Assembly (NCBI RefSeq): GCF_937958065.1
Contig: NZ_CALFXI010000042.1
Span: 62,001-126,000 of the forward strand
Direction of reading: 5' to 3'
Source: an uncultured Steroidobacter sp.
GTDB lineage: Bacteria > Pseudomonadota > Gammaproteobacteria > Steroidobacterales > Steroidobacteraceae
DNA: 64,000 bases
Shown: positions 17,527 through 26,870 of the stretch, one piece after another
How positions within the stretch are numbered: the first letter of the stretch is position 1
How the letters are laid out: every line of letters starts with the position of its first letter
Notes under the pieces: model-generated
The model's database searches: none
The model's input: only the letters and a program-made list of their open reading frames with translations
Told to the model about the DNA's origin: nothing
Program-made: the position numbers and the translations under genes

Positions 17527-20072
17527 TGGCGATGATGACGAACCGACGGATTCGAGCCCGTTTGACGGGAATCCTCTGTGCCATGGCATTGCCCGCGCTC
17601 TCGGTCGCGGCCGCGCCGCAGCCGTTCACCGTTGACCTGATGGTGAAAGCCGAGGGTCTCGGGGAGGTGATGTTCACCCCTGACGGCGATCGGTTGCTGT
17701 TGGAGAAACTGGCTGCTTATGAAAACAGTCAAAGCTTCGGCTGGTCGCCTACGTGGGGCCGAGATCGCGCCACCTTGCTGAGCGTGGACTCCTCCGGCAT
17801 CCGCTCGGTCTCGCCCGAGCAAGAGGAACGGGTCTGGTTTGCGTCCTATTCGCCGAGCGGCTCCAAGGCCGCAGTCGGCTGGTTCGACGGCGATGTCGCG
17901 AAGGCGGGTGTCTACGACCTGCGGTCGGGTGAGCTGAAGAAGTTCGACTTCCTGGTGAGCAACGTGGGGTATTGCGTGGTCAACTGCCCGCACTGGTTGT
18001 CGGAAGATGAGTTCATCCACATGACCCTGTCGGCCGAGGCGCAGCGGCGGAATCTGAGCTCGATTCAGTACACCGATGAGATCACCCGACGCTGGGCCAT
18101 CGACAGCTGGAACGGCAAGCAGCCTTCGGCCAAGGTGCTCGGCAGCGGTGCCTATCAGAGCAAGGGGGCGGAGGAAGGGGACATCTTGCTACGGGTCAAC
18201 GCTCGCACGGGCGAGACGGTTGAGCTCGGCCGCGGAGTGGTACGAGGCTTGTCATTGTCGCCGGACCGGCGGCGACTAGCGGTGTTGCGCGAGACCGGCG
18301 CGCTGAACGTCGCTGGTCTGCAACTCAAATCGGTCAGCAACGTGGCCAAGGTCCTGGAACTGGTGGTCTACGATCTGGCTGCCGCCGACGCCGAAATCTT
18401 CCCCTGCAAGAGCTGCAACGTCACGAGCGGTTCGCTGCGCTGGTCGCCCGGCGGCAGCAAACTTTTCTTCGGCAGCCGTCATCCGAAGGACGGCAAGCTC
18501 GCGCATGAGCATCACATCTACGATTTCCGTCGCGCCAGGTTGGAACGGTTCGCGCCGCGAGGGCTTGCTTTCGACACCGAGGAAAACGTGCAGCGGTTCG
18601 TTCATGTCGTTCCGTTTGCATGGCTGACGGAGGACACGCCGGCAGTGCGTGTCACGAAGCAACAGGCGAGCGCCGGAGCGAAGACGGAGTACGAGTGGTT
18701 TGCAGTGCCGCCGCGACGTGCGCCGGTGTCGCTCACGGCCGGATTGAAATCCGAGCAGGAGAATTCGTTCGCGGATCATCTCGCCGCGTATCGGGGTGAT
18801 TTGTTCATGATGGTGGATGGCGATCTCTGGAAGCTGTCCGCTGACGGCTCGCGCAAGAATCTGACGGAGGATGTTCCGGAGACTTTGCAACCGTGGTGCC
18901 CGGCGCCTGGCTACGCGCGCGATATGAACGCCCGGTTCGAGTGCCGCGGTGGCGTTGCCGGCCCGGGCGATCGGAAGGCGCGGGCTGAGGGCTGGCTGAC
19001 GTTCACTCCGGTCGAGAATGGAGTGCCCACCGAGGACGTGTGGTTCCTGAATGTGGCGAGCGGTGAAAAGGCACGCATCGCCGCTCCGCACGAGGACGCT
19101 CAACTCGTCACCACGTCCGCGCTGGCGAAAGTGGCTGTCTACAATCGCAAGGCAGCGGACGGGGATCGAGTGCTTCTCGTCACCAGCACGGGCACCAAGC
19201 GGCAGTTGCTGCACTTCAACCGGCATCTCGAAGGTGTGGTCGGTGGCAAGCCTGTCATGCTCACGCGACGGGAGCAGGGCGAGAACGAGGATCGCTACGA
19301 CTGGTTGCTGCTGCCGCCCGGTCACCAGCCCGGGGATCGTCATCCGCTGTTGGTGTACTTCTATCCCGACACCAGCTATTCGAAGGAGTGGCCCACGGAC
19401 GATCTACGGACGGTGCGATTCCTGAACCAGCACCTGCCGGCCGCCCGCGGCTTCGCCGTATTGTTCGCGAGCATGAAAATATCGAGCGTCGCCGAGCGCG
19501 GCAATCCGATGACCGAGATGCACGAGCAGCTGATTCATGCCGCCGAGAATGCCGCGCAAGCGGGATACGCCGATCCCGAGCGCTGGGCGCTCATGGGACA
19601 TTCCTATGGAGGTTATGGCACCGCCAGCGTGATCACTCAGACCGATCGCTTCAAGGCGGCAATCGCCATGGCGGGTACCTACAATCTCACCAGCGGGTAC
19701 GCCGCGGGCCTGTCGGTCTCCAGGGCCACCGATGCGGGCACCGGTCTGTCGTTTGGCGCGCAGTGGGCTGAAGGCGGTCAAGGCCGCATGGGAGTTGCGC
19801 CATGGCAGGATCCGCAGAGATACATCGACAACAGCCCCTTGTTCCACGCGCACAAGATCGACACGCCGCTGCTGCTGATTCATGGCGACTATGATTTCGT
19901 GAATGTGAACGAGGCCGAGCAGATGTTCAACGCCCTGCAGCGCCAGGGCAAGGATGCGCAGTTCGTGCGCTACTGGGGCGAAGGTCACACCATTCTTTCG
20001 CCCGCGAACATTCGCGACATGTGGGACCGCATCTTCCTCTGGCTGGATCAGCACCTCGGGACGGGCACGTAA
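17523..20072 (+). CDS. Second secreted S9-family serine peptidase in the ECF-linked operon
   Basis: 849 residues from the first of several clustered ATGs (17523, 17526, 17532, 17535). The first overlaps the upstream stop, so the two S9 genes are translationally coupled. A GGTGA at 17518 is best spaced for the later ATGs. A signal peptide ends near V-A-A-A-P. A divergent propeller half contains paired cysteines (Y-C-V-V-N-C-P-H and C-K-S-C). The hydrolase triad is S694 in MGHSYGG, D791 in HGDYDFV and H822 in GEGHTI. Two different S9 paralogues made together suggest complementary cleavage of the same incoming peptides. Confidence 0.9.
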   Translation: MMAMMTNRRIRARLTGILCAMALPALSVAAAPQPFTVDLMVKAEGLGEVMFTPDGDRLLLEKLAAYENSQSFGWSPTWGRDRATLLSVDSSGIRSVSPEQEERVWFASYSPSGSKAAVGWFDGDVAKAGVYDLRSGELKKFDFLVSNVGYCVVNCPHWLSEDEFIHMTLSAEAQRRNLSSIQYTDEITRRWAIDSWNGKQPSAKVLGSGAYQSKGAEEGDILLRVNARTGETVELGRGVVRGLSLSPDRRRLAVLRETGALNVAGLQLKSVSNVAKVLELVVYDLAAADAEIFPCKSCNVTSGSLRWSPGGSKLFFGSRHPKDGKLAHEHHIYDFRRARLERFAPRGLAFDTEENVQRFVHVVPFAWLTEDTPAVRVTKQQASAGAKTEYEWFAVPPRRAPVSLTAGLKSEQENSFADHLAAYRGDLFMMVDGDLWKLSADGSRKNLTEDVPETLQPWCPAPGYARDMNARFECRGGVAGPGDRKARAEGWLTFTPVENGVPTEDVWFLNVASGEKARIAAPHEDAQLVTTSALAKVAVYNRKAADGDRVLLVTSTGTKRQLLHFNRHLEGVVGGKPVMLTRREQGENEDRYDWLLLPPGHQPGDRHPLLVYFYPDTSYSKEWPTDDLRTVRFLNQHLPAARGFAVLFASMKISSVAERGNPMTEMHEQLIHAAENAAQAGYADPERWALMGHSYGGYGTASVITQTDRFKAAIAMAGTYNLTSGYAAGLSVSRATDAGTGLSFGAQWAEGGQGRMGVAPWQDPQRYIDNSPLFHAHKIDTPLLLIHGDYDFVNVNEAEQMFNALQRQGKDAQFVRYWGEGHTILSPANIRDMWDRIFLWLDQHLGTGT

Positions 20073-20186
20073 CCGACGAGTGGGCCATGCCTCGGCGTCT
20101 CGACGATGGCCTTGCACTCGCTGTCGGTGAGCACCGGATTGAAGGAGTGCCACCGTTGCCGTGGACGAACATAGTGGTAACCGTCA

Positions 20187-21206
20187 GTGTCGGCTTACGA
20201 CGCTCGGAGGATCGCTGTCCTTCACCTATGGTCTCGCAACGTGCTCGACAAGTACTATTGGAGCGCCGTGGCGAGCAACGCCCAAGCTGATGAGTACCGA
20301 GCCCGTGACCCGGGTCGACGACCGCTGCCGCAAGTTGATTTTCTGCGGCCGAGCGGCGCGCCTGCGTTGTACGCGCCCGATTCGCTCGCCTGGCAGGTGT
20401 TCAAGAATCCGGTATCGCTGTTCATCGGCGGCATTACCGCAGTCCTGCTGGAGCTTGCCGAGGAGCGGGTGCGCACCGGCGTTTGGGAACATTCGACTTT
20501 CCCGACGGATCCGCTGACACGGATGCAGCGGACCGGGCTGATGACTCATGTGAGTGTTTATGCACCGGCCGCGGTCGCGGAAAAGCTGATTCGAGGCGTG
20601 GTCGCGATGCATGCGCGCGTTCAGGGAACGACGCCAAAGGGAACGCCGTATCGGGCCAACGATCCGGAGTTGCTGAACTGGGTTCAGTGCACGGCGAGCT
20701 ACGGTTTCATGGAGGCCTATGCCGAGTTCTGTCGGCCCTTGTCGGATGCGCAGCGAGATCACTTTTATCGGGAGTCGATGGTGTCGGCCCGGTTGTTCCT
20801 CGCGCACGGGGCGCCGCAGTCGTTAGCGGAGCAGCGGCAGCAATTCGAACGCATGCGGCCGCACCTGGAGGCGCATCCGATCGTTCTGCAGTTCCTGGAA
20901 ATCGTGCAGCGGACATCCGCACTCCCGCGGATCCTGCGGCCGCTGCAATCTACAATGGCTCGCGCAGCGATCTCTCTTCTTCCCGACTGGCTGACGGAAC
21001 GACTCGATCTGCAGGGTCAACAATGGCGCCTGAATCCCTGGGAACGGCGGATGCTGAAGAACCTGGGGACGTTGTTCGAACGCTTGCCCATTCCCAACAC
21101 CGCACCCACGCTCGCGAGTCGGCGAATGGGCTTGCCGGCCAGCTATCTCTACAAACGATTTACAGCAACGGCGGGGCAGGGAACGATGGCGAGCGCCGAG
21201 CCGTGA
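20187..21206 (+). CDS. MpaB/latex-clearing-type oxygenase-like protein (DUF2236)
   Basis: 339 residues if read from the GTG at 20187. A GTG at 20241 is equally possible and neither has a clear ribosome-binding site. The family is recognised from the helical pattern around F-K-N-P-V-S-L-F-I-G-G, H-A-R-V-Q-G-T-T-P-K-G and Y-R-A-N-D-P-E-L-L-N-W-V, which forms the core of the DUF2236/MpaB group. Studied members, such as rubber oxygenase Lcp and fungal MpaB', are heme-binding oxygenases cleaving long hydrophobic chains. There is no signal peptide, so this one is probably cytoplasmic. It has no obvious functional link to the S9 operon 114 bp upstream. Substrate unknown. Confidence 0.75.
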   Translation: MSAYDARRIAVLHLWSRNVLDKYYWSAVASNAQADEYRARDPGRRPLPQVDFLRPSGAPALYAPDSLAWQVFKNPVSLFIGGITAVLLELAEERVRTGVWEHSTFPTDPLTRMQRTGLMTHVSVYAPAAVAEKLIRGVVAMHARVQGTTPKGTPYRANDPELLNWVQCTASYGFMEAYAEFCRPLSDAQRDHFYRESMVSARLFLAHGAPQSLAEQRQQFERMRPHLEAHPIVLQFLEIVQRTSALPRILRPLQSTMARAAISLLPDWLTERLDLQGQQWRLNPWERRMLKNLGTLFERLPIPNTAPTLASRRMGLPASYLYKRFTATAGQGTMASAEP

Positions 21207-21322
21207 CCGGCAGGCTGGACGAATTTGATCGCGCCAGCAACTGGGTCGCGAATGCAGAGCCCGACGCCGAGCGCTTGAGGGGCACTGACGGGGAGACGGC
21301 GCAAAGCGTGGGCCCGCGCAGG

Positions 21323-23524
21323 TTAGAGCAGATGCTCGATCCGGATCGGCAGGTTGCGGACGCGGCGGCCGGTGGCGTGAAACACTGCGTTGGCGATGGC
21401 CGCTGCAGCTCCGGTCATCGCGACCTCACCGAGGCCCTTGGCGCCGGCGCTGTTGAAGGTCTTATCGGGCTCGTCGATGAATTCGACGTCGATGGAGCCG
21501 ATGTCGGCGTTCACGGGCAGCACGTATTCGGCGAGATCCGCATTGAGGAAGCCGCCGTAGCGAGCATCGACCTCGCTGGCTTCGCGCAGCGCCGCGCCGA
21601 TCCCCCAGACCACGCCACCGCGTACTTGGCTTGCAGCCGTGCGCGGGCTGATGACTCGGCCGCAGTCGGCGACGCTCACGACGCGTGGTACACGGATACG
21701 CCGCGTGCCGGGCTCGACGCGTACCTCGACGAAATGGGCGATATAGCTGAACGTGACATAGCTGCCGTAGACAGGGCCGCCGATAGACGGCAGCCCGGCG
21801 CGCAAGCGTTCGAAGATCGCGTCGGGTTGGCCGGGAGCCTTTCTTTGCACTTCTACTTCGAGCGACTGACGGCCTGCGGCTTTGAGGATTTCAGCAGGAG
21901 ATCCGCGAACGCCGGTGCGCGACAGATCGGCAAGGGCCTTCAGCATGGCGTCGCATGCGTCTTCGGCCGCAGGAATCGCGGATGCCGTTCCCCAGGAGCC
22001 CGCCGTAAGGTGTTGCGGGGCCACGCGAGTGTCGCCGATGACGACGCTCACTTTCTCCAAGGGAACGTCGAGCTTGCGGCTCACGGCATTCGCAAGCGCG
22101 GTGCGAATGCCTTGTCCCATCTCGTGACCGCCGACGCTGATCGTCACATTGCCGTCGTCAGCGACCTTCAGGTGTGCGATCGCCGGAACCATGATGCCTG
22201 GGTACGCTCCGAGCGCCACGCCCCAGCCGATTTGCGAACCGTCCTCGCCATGCATGGACTGCGGCGCCATCGAACGCTGCGCCCATCCAAACCGCTCGGC
22301 GCCCCGACGCAGACACGCGGCGACGTGGCGGGAGGAGAGCGGTAATCCGGTTGGCGAGTCAACGGATGTGTCGTTGGCCAAGCGCAGCTCGACCGGGTCT
22401 TGGCCGAGCGCGTATGCCAATTCATCGATGGCCGATTCCATCGCGTAGCAAGCCGGATGCTCGAACGGCGCGCGCATATAGCCCGGTGTTTGTACGTCGG
22501 TGCGGACGAGTCGCTCGACACCTCGGAAGCTCGCAAATCCATAAAGCCGCGAGCTCGTCGCTGCGTACTCTCCGGGAAAGAGGTCGTGACGCGAGGTCTG
22601 GGCATCGATCTCATGCACGCCAGCGACGATCTTGCCCGCTTTGTCGGCGCCCAGTCGCACGCGATGTCGAGTTGCTGGACGGAAGCTCGCGTCGTGAAAC
22701 ACGCCGGTACGTGGCACGACCAGCTTCACCGGCTGTCCCGTCCGACGTGCCGCGATGGCGACCAGCACGGTCTGCGTCTGCAGCGAGTTCTTTTGGCCGA
22801 AGCCGCCGCCGGCGAAAGATGAGATCACCTCGATCTTCTCGGGCGCGAGCCCGAGTGCCGTCGCGACGCCATGACGAATGGCTTCTGCATTCTGCGTGCC
22901 TTCGTGAATGCGCAGCCGGTCGCCGTCCCACGCGGCGACTGTCGCGATCAACTCGATGGGATTCTGGTGTTGCACGGGACAGTTGTACACCTCGTCGATC
23001 TTCACCGACGCCGTCGCGAAAGCCTGCTCGGCATCGCCGACGACGATTTCGGGAATGAAGTTCTTCAGCGGCGTGTCGGCCTGATTGATAGTCTCGGTGC
23101 CCTCGGCGTCGAGCGTGACGCTGAACGGTTGCTGCTCGTAGGTGGCCTCGATGCGGGACGCCGCTTCCATCGCCGCTTCGAGCGTATCGGCTGCAACGAG
23201 CGCAATCGGTTGACCGCGATAGGCGATGGCCGGCGAGAGCATCGGCTGAAAGCTCTGAAAGCCGTAACCGCCGCCCATGATGAAGCCACGCGGCTTCACC
23301 TCGCCGATGTTCTCGTGCGTGAGCACCAGTCGCACGCCGCGCACCGTCAGCGCCGCTGTCGTGTCGAGCGAGGTGATGTGTCCCTTGGCAACGGTCGAGA
23401 CTGCGAAAGCCGCGTGCAGCAGGCCGGATCGTGCGTCGTCCGCTGCGAAGATCGGCTTGCCGCAGACCTTGTCGTAGGCATCGACACGCGGCGTGTCGGG
23501 GAATGGCATCTCGCTCATGTTCAA
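21323..23524 (-). CDS. Molybdopterin-binding large subunit of a PaoABC-like aldehyde/xanthine oxidoreductase
   Basis: 733 residues, third gene of a three-gene operon. Its ATG overlaps the stop of the FAD subunit (ATGA at 23521-23524). Features of the xanthine-oxidase-family Mo subunit are present: the N-terminal G-K-P-I-F-A-A-D-D segment, S-S-F-A-G-G-G-F-G-Q-K around the Mo cofactor, S-V-G-G-H-E-M-G-Q-G-I-R-T and the late K-G-L-G-E-V-A-M-T-G, whose Glu is the catalytic base. The cofactor would be Mo-MCD or MPT. The product should hydroxylate aldehydes or heterocycles with water as oxygen source. The PaoB-like partner subunit favours aldehyde oxidation. No signal peptide is visible. Confidence 0.9.
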   Translation of the reverse strand: MNMSEMPFPDTPRVDAYDKVCGKPIFAADDARSGLLHAAFAVSTVAKGHITSLDTTAALTVRGVRLVLTHENIGEVKPRGFIMGGGYGFQSFQPMLSPAIAYRGQPIALVAADTLEAAMEAASRIEATYEQQPFSVTLDAEGTETINQADTPLKNFIPEIVVGDAEQAFATASVKIDEVYNCPVQHQNPIELIATVAAWDGDRLRIHEGTQNAEAIRHGVATALGLAPEKIEVISSFAGGGFGQKNSLQTQTVLVAIAARRTGQPVKLVVPRTGVFHDASFRPATRHRVRLGADKAGKIVAGVHEIDAQTSRHDLFPGEYAATSSRLYGFASFRGVERLVRTDVQTPGYMRAPFEHPACYAMESAIDELAYALGQDPVELRLANDTSVDSPTGLPLSSRHVAACLRRGAERFGWAQRSMAPQSMHGEDGSQIGWGVALGAYPGIMVPAIAHLKVADDGNVTISVGGHEMGQGIRTALANAVSRKLDVPLEKVSVVIGDTRVAPQHLTAGSWGTASAIPAAEDACDAMLKALADLSRTGVRGSPAEILKAAGRQSLEVEVQRKAPGQPDAIFERLRAGLPSIGGPVYGSYVTFSYIAHFVEVRVEPGTRRIRVPRVVSVADCGRVISPRTAASQVRGGVVWGIGAALREASEVDARYGGFLNADLAEYVLPVNADIGSIDVEFIDEPDKTFNSAGAKGLGEVAMTGAAAAIANAVFHATGRRVRNLPIRIEHLL

Positions 23525-24513
23525 GCCCTTTGCCTGGCGATCATCAGCGCATCGGCCACGGTGCGAGCCCCCAGCTCGATGCGAAATTCGTTATCGCGGC
23601 CCGGCTTCGCGCCTTGCAAGGCGAGATCGCCGGCCTCGCGTGCGATTTGCGGCGTGAGCGTCTTGCCGATGAGCGATTGCTCGGCCATGCGAGCGCGCCA
23701 GGGGCGTGTCGCGAGCCCACCGATCGCGACGCGTGCAGCACGCACGGTGTCGCCCTCCATGTCGAGCGCGACCGCGGCAGAGGCGAGCGCGAAGGCATAC
23801 GACTCTCGGTCACGAATCTTGTGATATGTCGAAGCGCGCCCCAGCGGCGACTTCGGCACTCGAATTCGCAATATCAACTCGCCGTGTCCGAGTGTCGTCT
23901 CGATCTCCGGCGTCTGTCCCGGTTCGCGGTGAAGATCCTCGACCCTGAGCGTGCGCTCGCCGTTCGGGCCAAGCACTTCGATCTGCGCATCGAGCGCAAC
24001 GAGAGCGATTGCGAAGTCGCCGGGATACACGGCAATGCAAGCGTCGCTGCCGCCGAGCAACGCGTGGCCGCGGTTGATGCCTTCCTGAGCCGCGCAGCCG
24101 CTGCCGGGTTTGCGTTTGTTACAGGCGAATGGTTCGCCACCCCGGAAATACGCGCAGCGCGTACGTTGCAGGAGATTCCCGCCGAGTGTGGCCATGTTGC
24201 GCAGCTGCTGTGAAGCCGCTCGCCAGAGCGATTCCGAAAGCGCCGGATACTCCGCGACGATCAGCGGATGCGCCGCTACGTCGCTCATGCGTGCGAGCGC
24301 GCCAAAAACGAGCTCGGCTCCGCCGGTGTCGATTTCATCGAGCCCGTCGAGTGCGGTGACGTCGACGACTTTGCTCGGCCGTTCGACATTCAACTTCATG
24401 AGGTCGTAGAGTGTCGTGCCGCCGGCGAGGAAGCGTGTGCCGGGTCCGCCAGCGACGACCGCGTGAACGGCGTCCGCGGTGGTTTCGGCTCGCGTATAGG
24501 TGAAGGGCTGCAT
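23521..24513 (-). CDS. FAD-binding subunit with extra [4Fe-4S] insert (PaoB-like)
   Basis: 330 residues from the ATG at 24513, only 2 bp after the stop of the small subunit. The longer frame is a shadow. The N-terminal FAD domain contains FLAGGTTLYDLMK and M-A-T-L-G-G-N-L-L-Q. Immediately after comes a Cys-rich insert, C120 in RTRCAYF, C131 and C140 in CNKRKPGSGC, and C159 in S-D-A-C-I-A. It is the arrangement that holds a second [4Fe-4S] cluster in E. coli PaoB and in HcrB-type subunits. Ordinary xanthine dehydrogenase FAD subunits lack it, so the complex is best placed near PaoABC. Confidence 0.9.
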   Translation of the reverse strand: MQPFTYTRAETTADAVHAVVAGGPGTRFLAGGTTLYDLMKLNVERPSKVVDVTALDGLDEIDTGGAELVFGALARMSDVAAHPLIVAEYPALSESLWRAASQQLRNMATLGGNLLQRTRCAYFRGGEPFACNKRKPGSGCAAQEGINRGHALLGGSDACIAVYPGDFAIALVALDAQIEVLGPNGERTLRVEDLHREPGQTPEIETTLGHGELILRIRVPKSPLGRASTYHKIRDRESYAFALASAAVALDMEGDTVRAARVAIGGLATRPWRARMAEQSLIGKTLTPQIAREAGDLALQGAKPGRDNEFRIELGARTVADALMIARQRA

Positions 24514-24515
24514 GA

Positions 24516-25046
24516 TCAAGCTCTCCGCATCTTGGCCGCCGCGTCCTGGATGGCGGCTACGATGCCGACGTAAGCGCCGCACCGGCAGAGATTGCCGCTC
24601 ATATACTCGCGAATCCGTTCGATCGAGTCGGCGTGCCCCTCCTGCACGCATGCAACGGCGGACATGATCTGGCCCGGCGTACAGTAGCCGCACTGTAAGG
24701 CGTCGTGATCGATGAACGCTTGCTGCATCGGATGCAGACGGCCGTCGCTCGAGGCCAGGCCTTCAATGGTCGTCACTTGCCGTTCGCTGGCTTGTACCGC
24801 GGGCGTCAGACATGAGACGACGCGCCGTCCATCGAGATGCACCGTGCAGGCGCCGCACTGTCCGTGATCGCATCCTTTCTTCGCTCCGGTGAGGGCGAGA
24901 TGCTCCCGCAAGAGATCCAGCAGCGAAGTGCGAGGATCGACAGTGACGCGATGGTCACGTCCATTGACGCGTAGACGTACGGTGACTTCGCTCCCGTCAT
25001 TCCGTACACCGCTCGTGGGGGCCTCGGCGATTTGATCCAGGGTCAT
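24516..25046 (-). CDS. [2Fe-2S] small subunit of the PaoABC-like molybdoenzyme
   Basis: 176 residues. I chose the ATG at 25046, which has GGAGA upstream, over an earlier one at 25109. The ferredoxin-like cluster motif GCDHGQCGACTVHLDG and the C-terminal second-cluster motifs Q-C-G-Y-C-T-P-G-Q and N-L-C-R-C-G-A-Y are both intact, so two [2Fe-2S] centres can pass electrons from Mo to FAD. E. coli PaoA has a Tat signal. None is seen here, so this version looks cytoplasmic. It is the first gene of the operon, facing a divergent amidohydrolase gene. Confidence 0.92.
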   Translation of the reverse strand: MTLDQIAEAPTSGVRNDGSEVTVRLRVNGRDHRVTVDPRTSLLDLLREHLALTGAKKGCDHGQCGACTVHLDGRRVVSCLTPAVQASERQVTTIEGLASSDGRLHPMQQAFIDHDALQCGYCTPGQIMSAVACVQEGHADSIERIREYMSGNLCRCGAYVGIVAAIQDAAAKMRRA

Positions 25047-25397
25047 GGGGGATCTCCACTCTGCTGCGGAGAGAGCCGCCATTTCCACGCGGCATGGACG
25101 CATCGTCAATCAGTGCAACGGGCGCAGCAGTGGGGCGGGATCGAACGTGTCCGTTACGTCACGTCGGGCGGCTGCGCAGGACGAGGTCGGGCGATCGGTG
25201 CATTTTTCTTGCGCGTGACGGGCATTTCGCGCTGTCGGACTTGCGTTTGTCGGCCCGTTGGCGCGCACATTGTCCCGTGGCCCGAGGACGATGGCACAAT
25301 CGAAGTCGTTTCATCTACGACGCTGCCCACGCTCGGCAAGCGTTCGACTGCGGTCGATCCTGTGTCGAGCCAAAGAATCAACAGAAGAGGAATCACC
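25047..25397. other. 351-bp divergent intergenic region
   Basis: Lies between the molybdoenzyme operon (minus) and the amidohydrolase (plus). Long frames cross it but have no signal peptide, domain or ribosome-binding site at their starts. It must contain two promoters. I could not pick out convincing -35/-10 pairs or an operator. Confidence 0.4.
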
Positions 25398-26720
25398 ATG
25401 ACAACGACCTTGGCGGTACGCCGTCTCTTGGGAATCACTTTGCTCGGGATGGGCATGAGCGCCACGACATGGGCGCAGAATTCAGGCGCCGCCGAGCAGG
25501 GCAAGCAGGTGTTCGTGCAGGCCGGCCGTCTGCTGGCCGATCCCGCCAATGGCCGGGTGGAGCAGGAACGCACCGTGGTGATCGCGAACGGCAGGATCGT
25601 CGAGGTGCGCTCTGGCTATCACAGCGCGCCCGAGGGCGGCAGCACCATCGATCTGCGTGACAGCTTCGTGCTGCCGGGCCTGATCGACAGTCACGTGCAC
25701 ATTACCTCAGAAGGGGGGCCCACTTCGGAAGTGGATGCGGTGAAGAAGACAGCCGCCGATCTCGCGCTGGATGGCTTGATGTACGCCCAACGCACTCTGC
25801 AGGCGGGCTTCACCACTCTGGCTGATCTGGGCGGCGACGCCGATGCCGTGATCGCTCTACGTGATGCCATCAACTCCGGTCGCGCCTTCGGTCCGCGCAT
25901 CATCGCCGCCGGCGGAGTGGGGGCACACGGCGGTCATGGCGACGTGCATGGCTATCGTCCCGACATTACCGAGCTGTTTGCCCGTCCGGGGCGTTGCTCC
26001 GGTGCGGACGACTGCCGTCGCGCCGTGCGTCAGGCGGTCCAGCGTGGCGCCGACGTGATCAAGATCGCGTCCACTGGCGGCGTGCTGTCCAACACTGCGG
26101 CTGGGTTGAGTCAGCAACTGCAGGACGATGAACTGCGAGCCATTGTTACCACCGCTCATGCGCTGGGTCGTCGCGTCGTGTGCCACGCGCACGGTACTGA
26201 CGGTGTCAACGCGGCGCTGCGCGCCGGTGTGGACTCCATCGAGCACGGCACTTATCTGGACACTGAATCCATCAAGCTGATGAAGGCCAACAAGACATAT
26301 CTCGTGCCGACGCTGCTTGCCGGCGCCACCGTGGCCGAGCGTGCCAATACCGCCAGCTGGATGCCGCCGGCAGTGCGCGCGAAAGCGCTGGAAGCCGGCC
26401 CGAAGATGGTGGACATGGCGCGCCGTGCGCGTGAAGGTGGCGTGCAGTTCGCATTCGGTACGGACTCGGGCGTGTCGGCTCACGGCGATAACGCAAAGGA
26501 GTTCGCGCTGCTCGTGTCGGCCGGCTTCTCGCCGCTGGATGCGATCCGTTCCGCCACGGTCTGGGGAGCCAGGCACAATCAGATCGACAACGAGGTGGGC
26601 ACGCTGAGCGCTGGCAAGCTGGCCGACCTGATCGCCGTGAAGGGCGATCCGCTGCAGGACGTGACCGAGCTGGAGCGGGTGAGCTTCGTGATGAAGAGTG
26701 GCAAGGTCGCCAAGCTCTGA
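25398..26720 (+). CDS. Secreted amidohydrolase of the Xaa-Pro dipeptidase / imidazolonepropionase-like group
   Basis: 440 residues from the ATG at 25398, preceded by AGAGG and followed by a signal peptide ending near W-A-Q-N. Metal-binding motifs of the amidohydrolase superfamily are complete: D-S-H-V-H-I-T on strand 1, the likely carboxylated Lys in D-V-I-K-I-A-S-T-G-G, His in V-C-H-A-H-G-T-D and S-I-E-H-G-T, and Asp in F-G-T-D-S-G-V. Exported members of this group have been shown to cleave L-Xaa-L-Pro dipeptides or N-acyl amino acids. A peptide or amide substrate is therefore likely but the exact one is unknown. It is followed by a strong intrinsic terminator. Confidence 0.88.
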   Translation: MTTTLAVRRLLGITLLGMGMSATTWAQNSGAAEQGKQVFVQAGRLLADPANGRVEQERTVVIANGRIVEVRSGYHSAPEGGSTIDLRDSFVLPGLIDSHVHITSEGGPTSEVDAVKKTAADLALDGLMYAQRTLQAGFTTLADLGGDADAVIALRDAINSGRAFGPRIIAAGGVGAHGGHGDVHGYRPDITELFARPGRCSGADDCRRAVRQAVQRGADVIKIASTGGVLSNTAAGLSQQLQDDELRAIVTTAHALGRRVVCHAHGTDGVNAALRAGVDSIEHGTYLDTESIKLMKANKTYLVPTLLAGATVAERANTASWMPPAVRAKALEAGPKMVDMARRAREGGVQFAFGTDSGVSAHGDNAKEFALLVSAGFSPLDAIRSATVWGARHNQIDNEVGTLSAGKLADLIAVKGDPLQDVTELERVSFVMKSGKVAKL

Positions 26721-26729
26721 GGGTACACG

Positions 26730-26799
26730 CGGGCGTGGCTGAGCCACCGCCCGTGATTGAACAAGGGCGCGGACAGCGAGAGCTGTGCCGCGCCTTTTT
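26730..26799 (+). terminator. Tandem hairpins with U-tract after the amidohydrolase
   Basis: The first hairpin (26730-26753, cgggcgtggc against gccaccgcccg with one bulge) starts 9 bp after the stop. The second (26766-26794, ggcgcgg-acagc against gctgtgccgcgcc with one bulge) is followed by TTTTT at 26795-26799. This is the clearest rho-independent terminator in the window. Confidence 0.85.
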
Positions 26800-26870
26800 C
26801 ATGAGGCTGCGGATCGCCGGCTGCAGTCGATCAGCGCGCGGCCGATCTTCCGCCGGCGAAGGGCAACCGA

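Noticed and set aside
20483..22345. Plus-strand open frame of 620 codons over the MpaB-like and molybdoenzyme genes
   Set aside because: Runs across two real genes in other frames and is rich in Arg/Ala/Gly, which is typical of GC-rich shadow frames.
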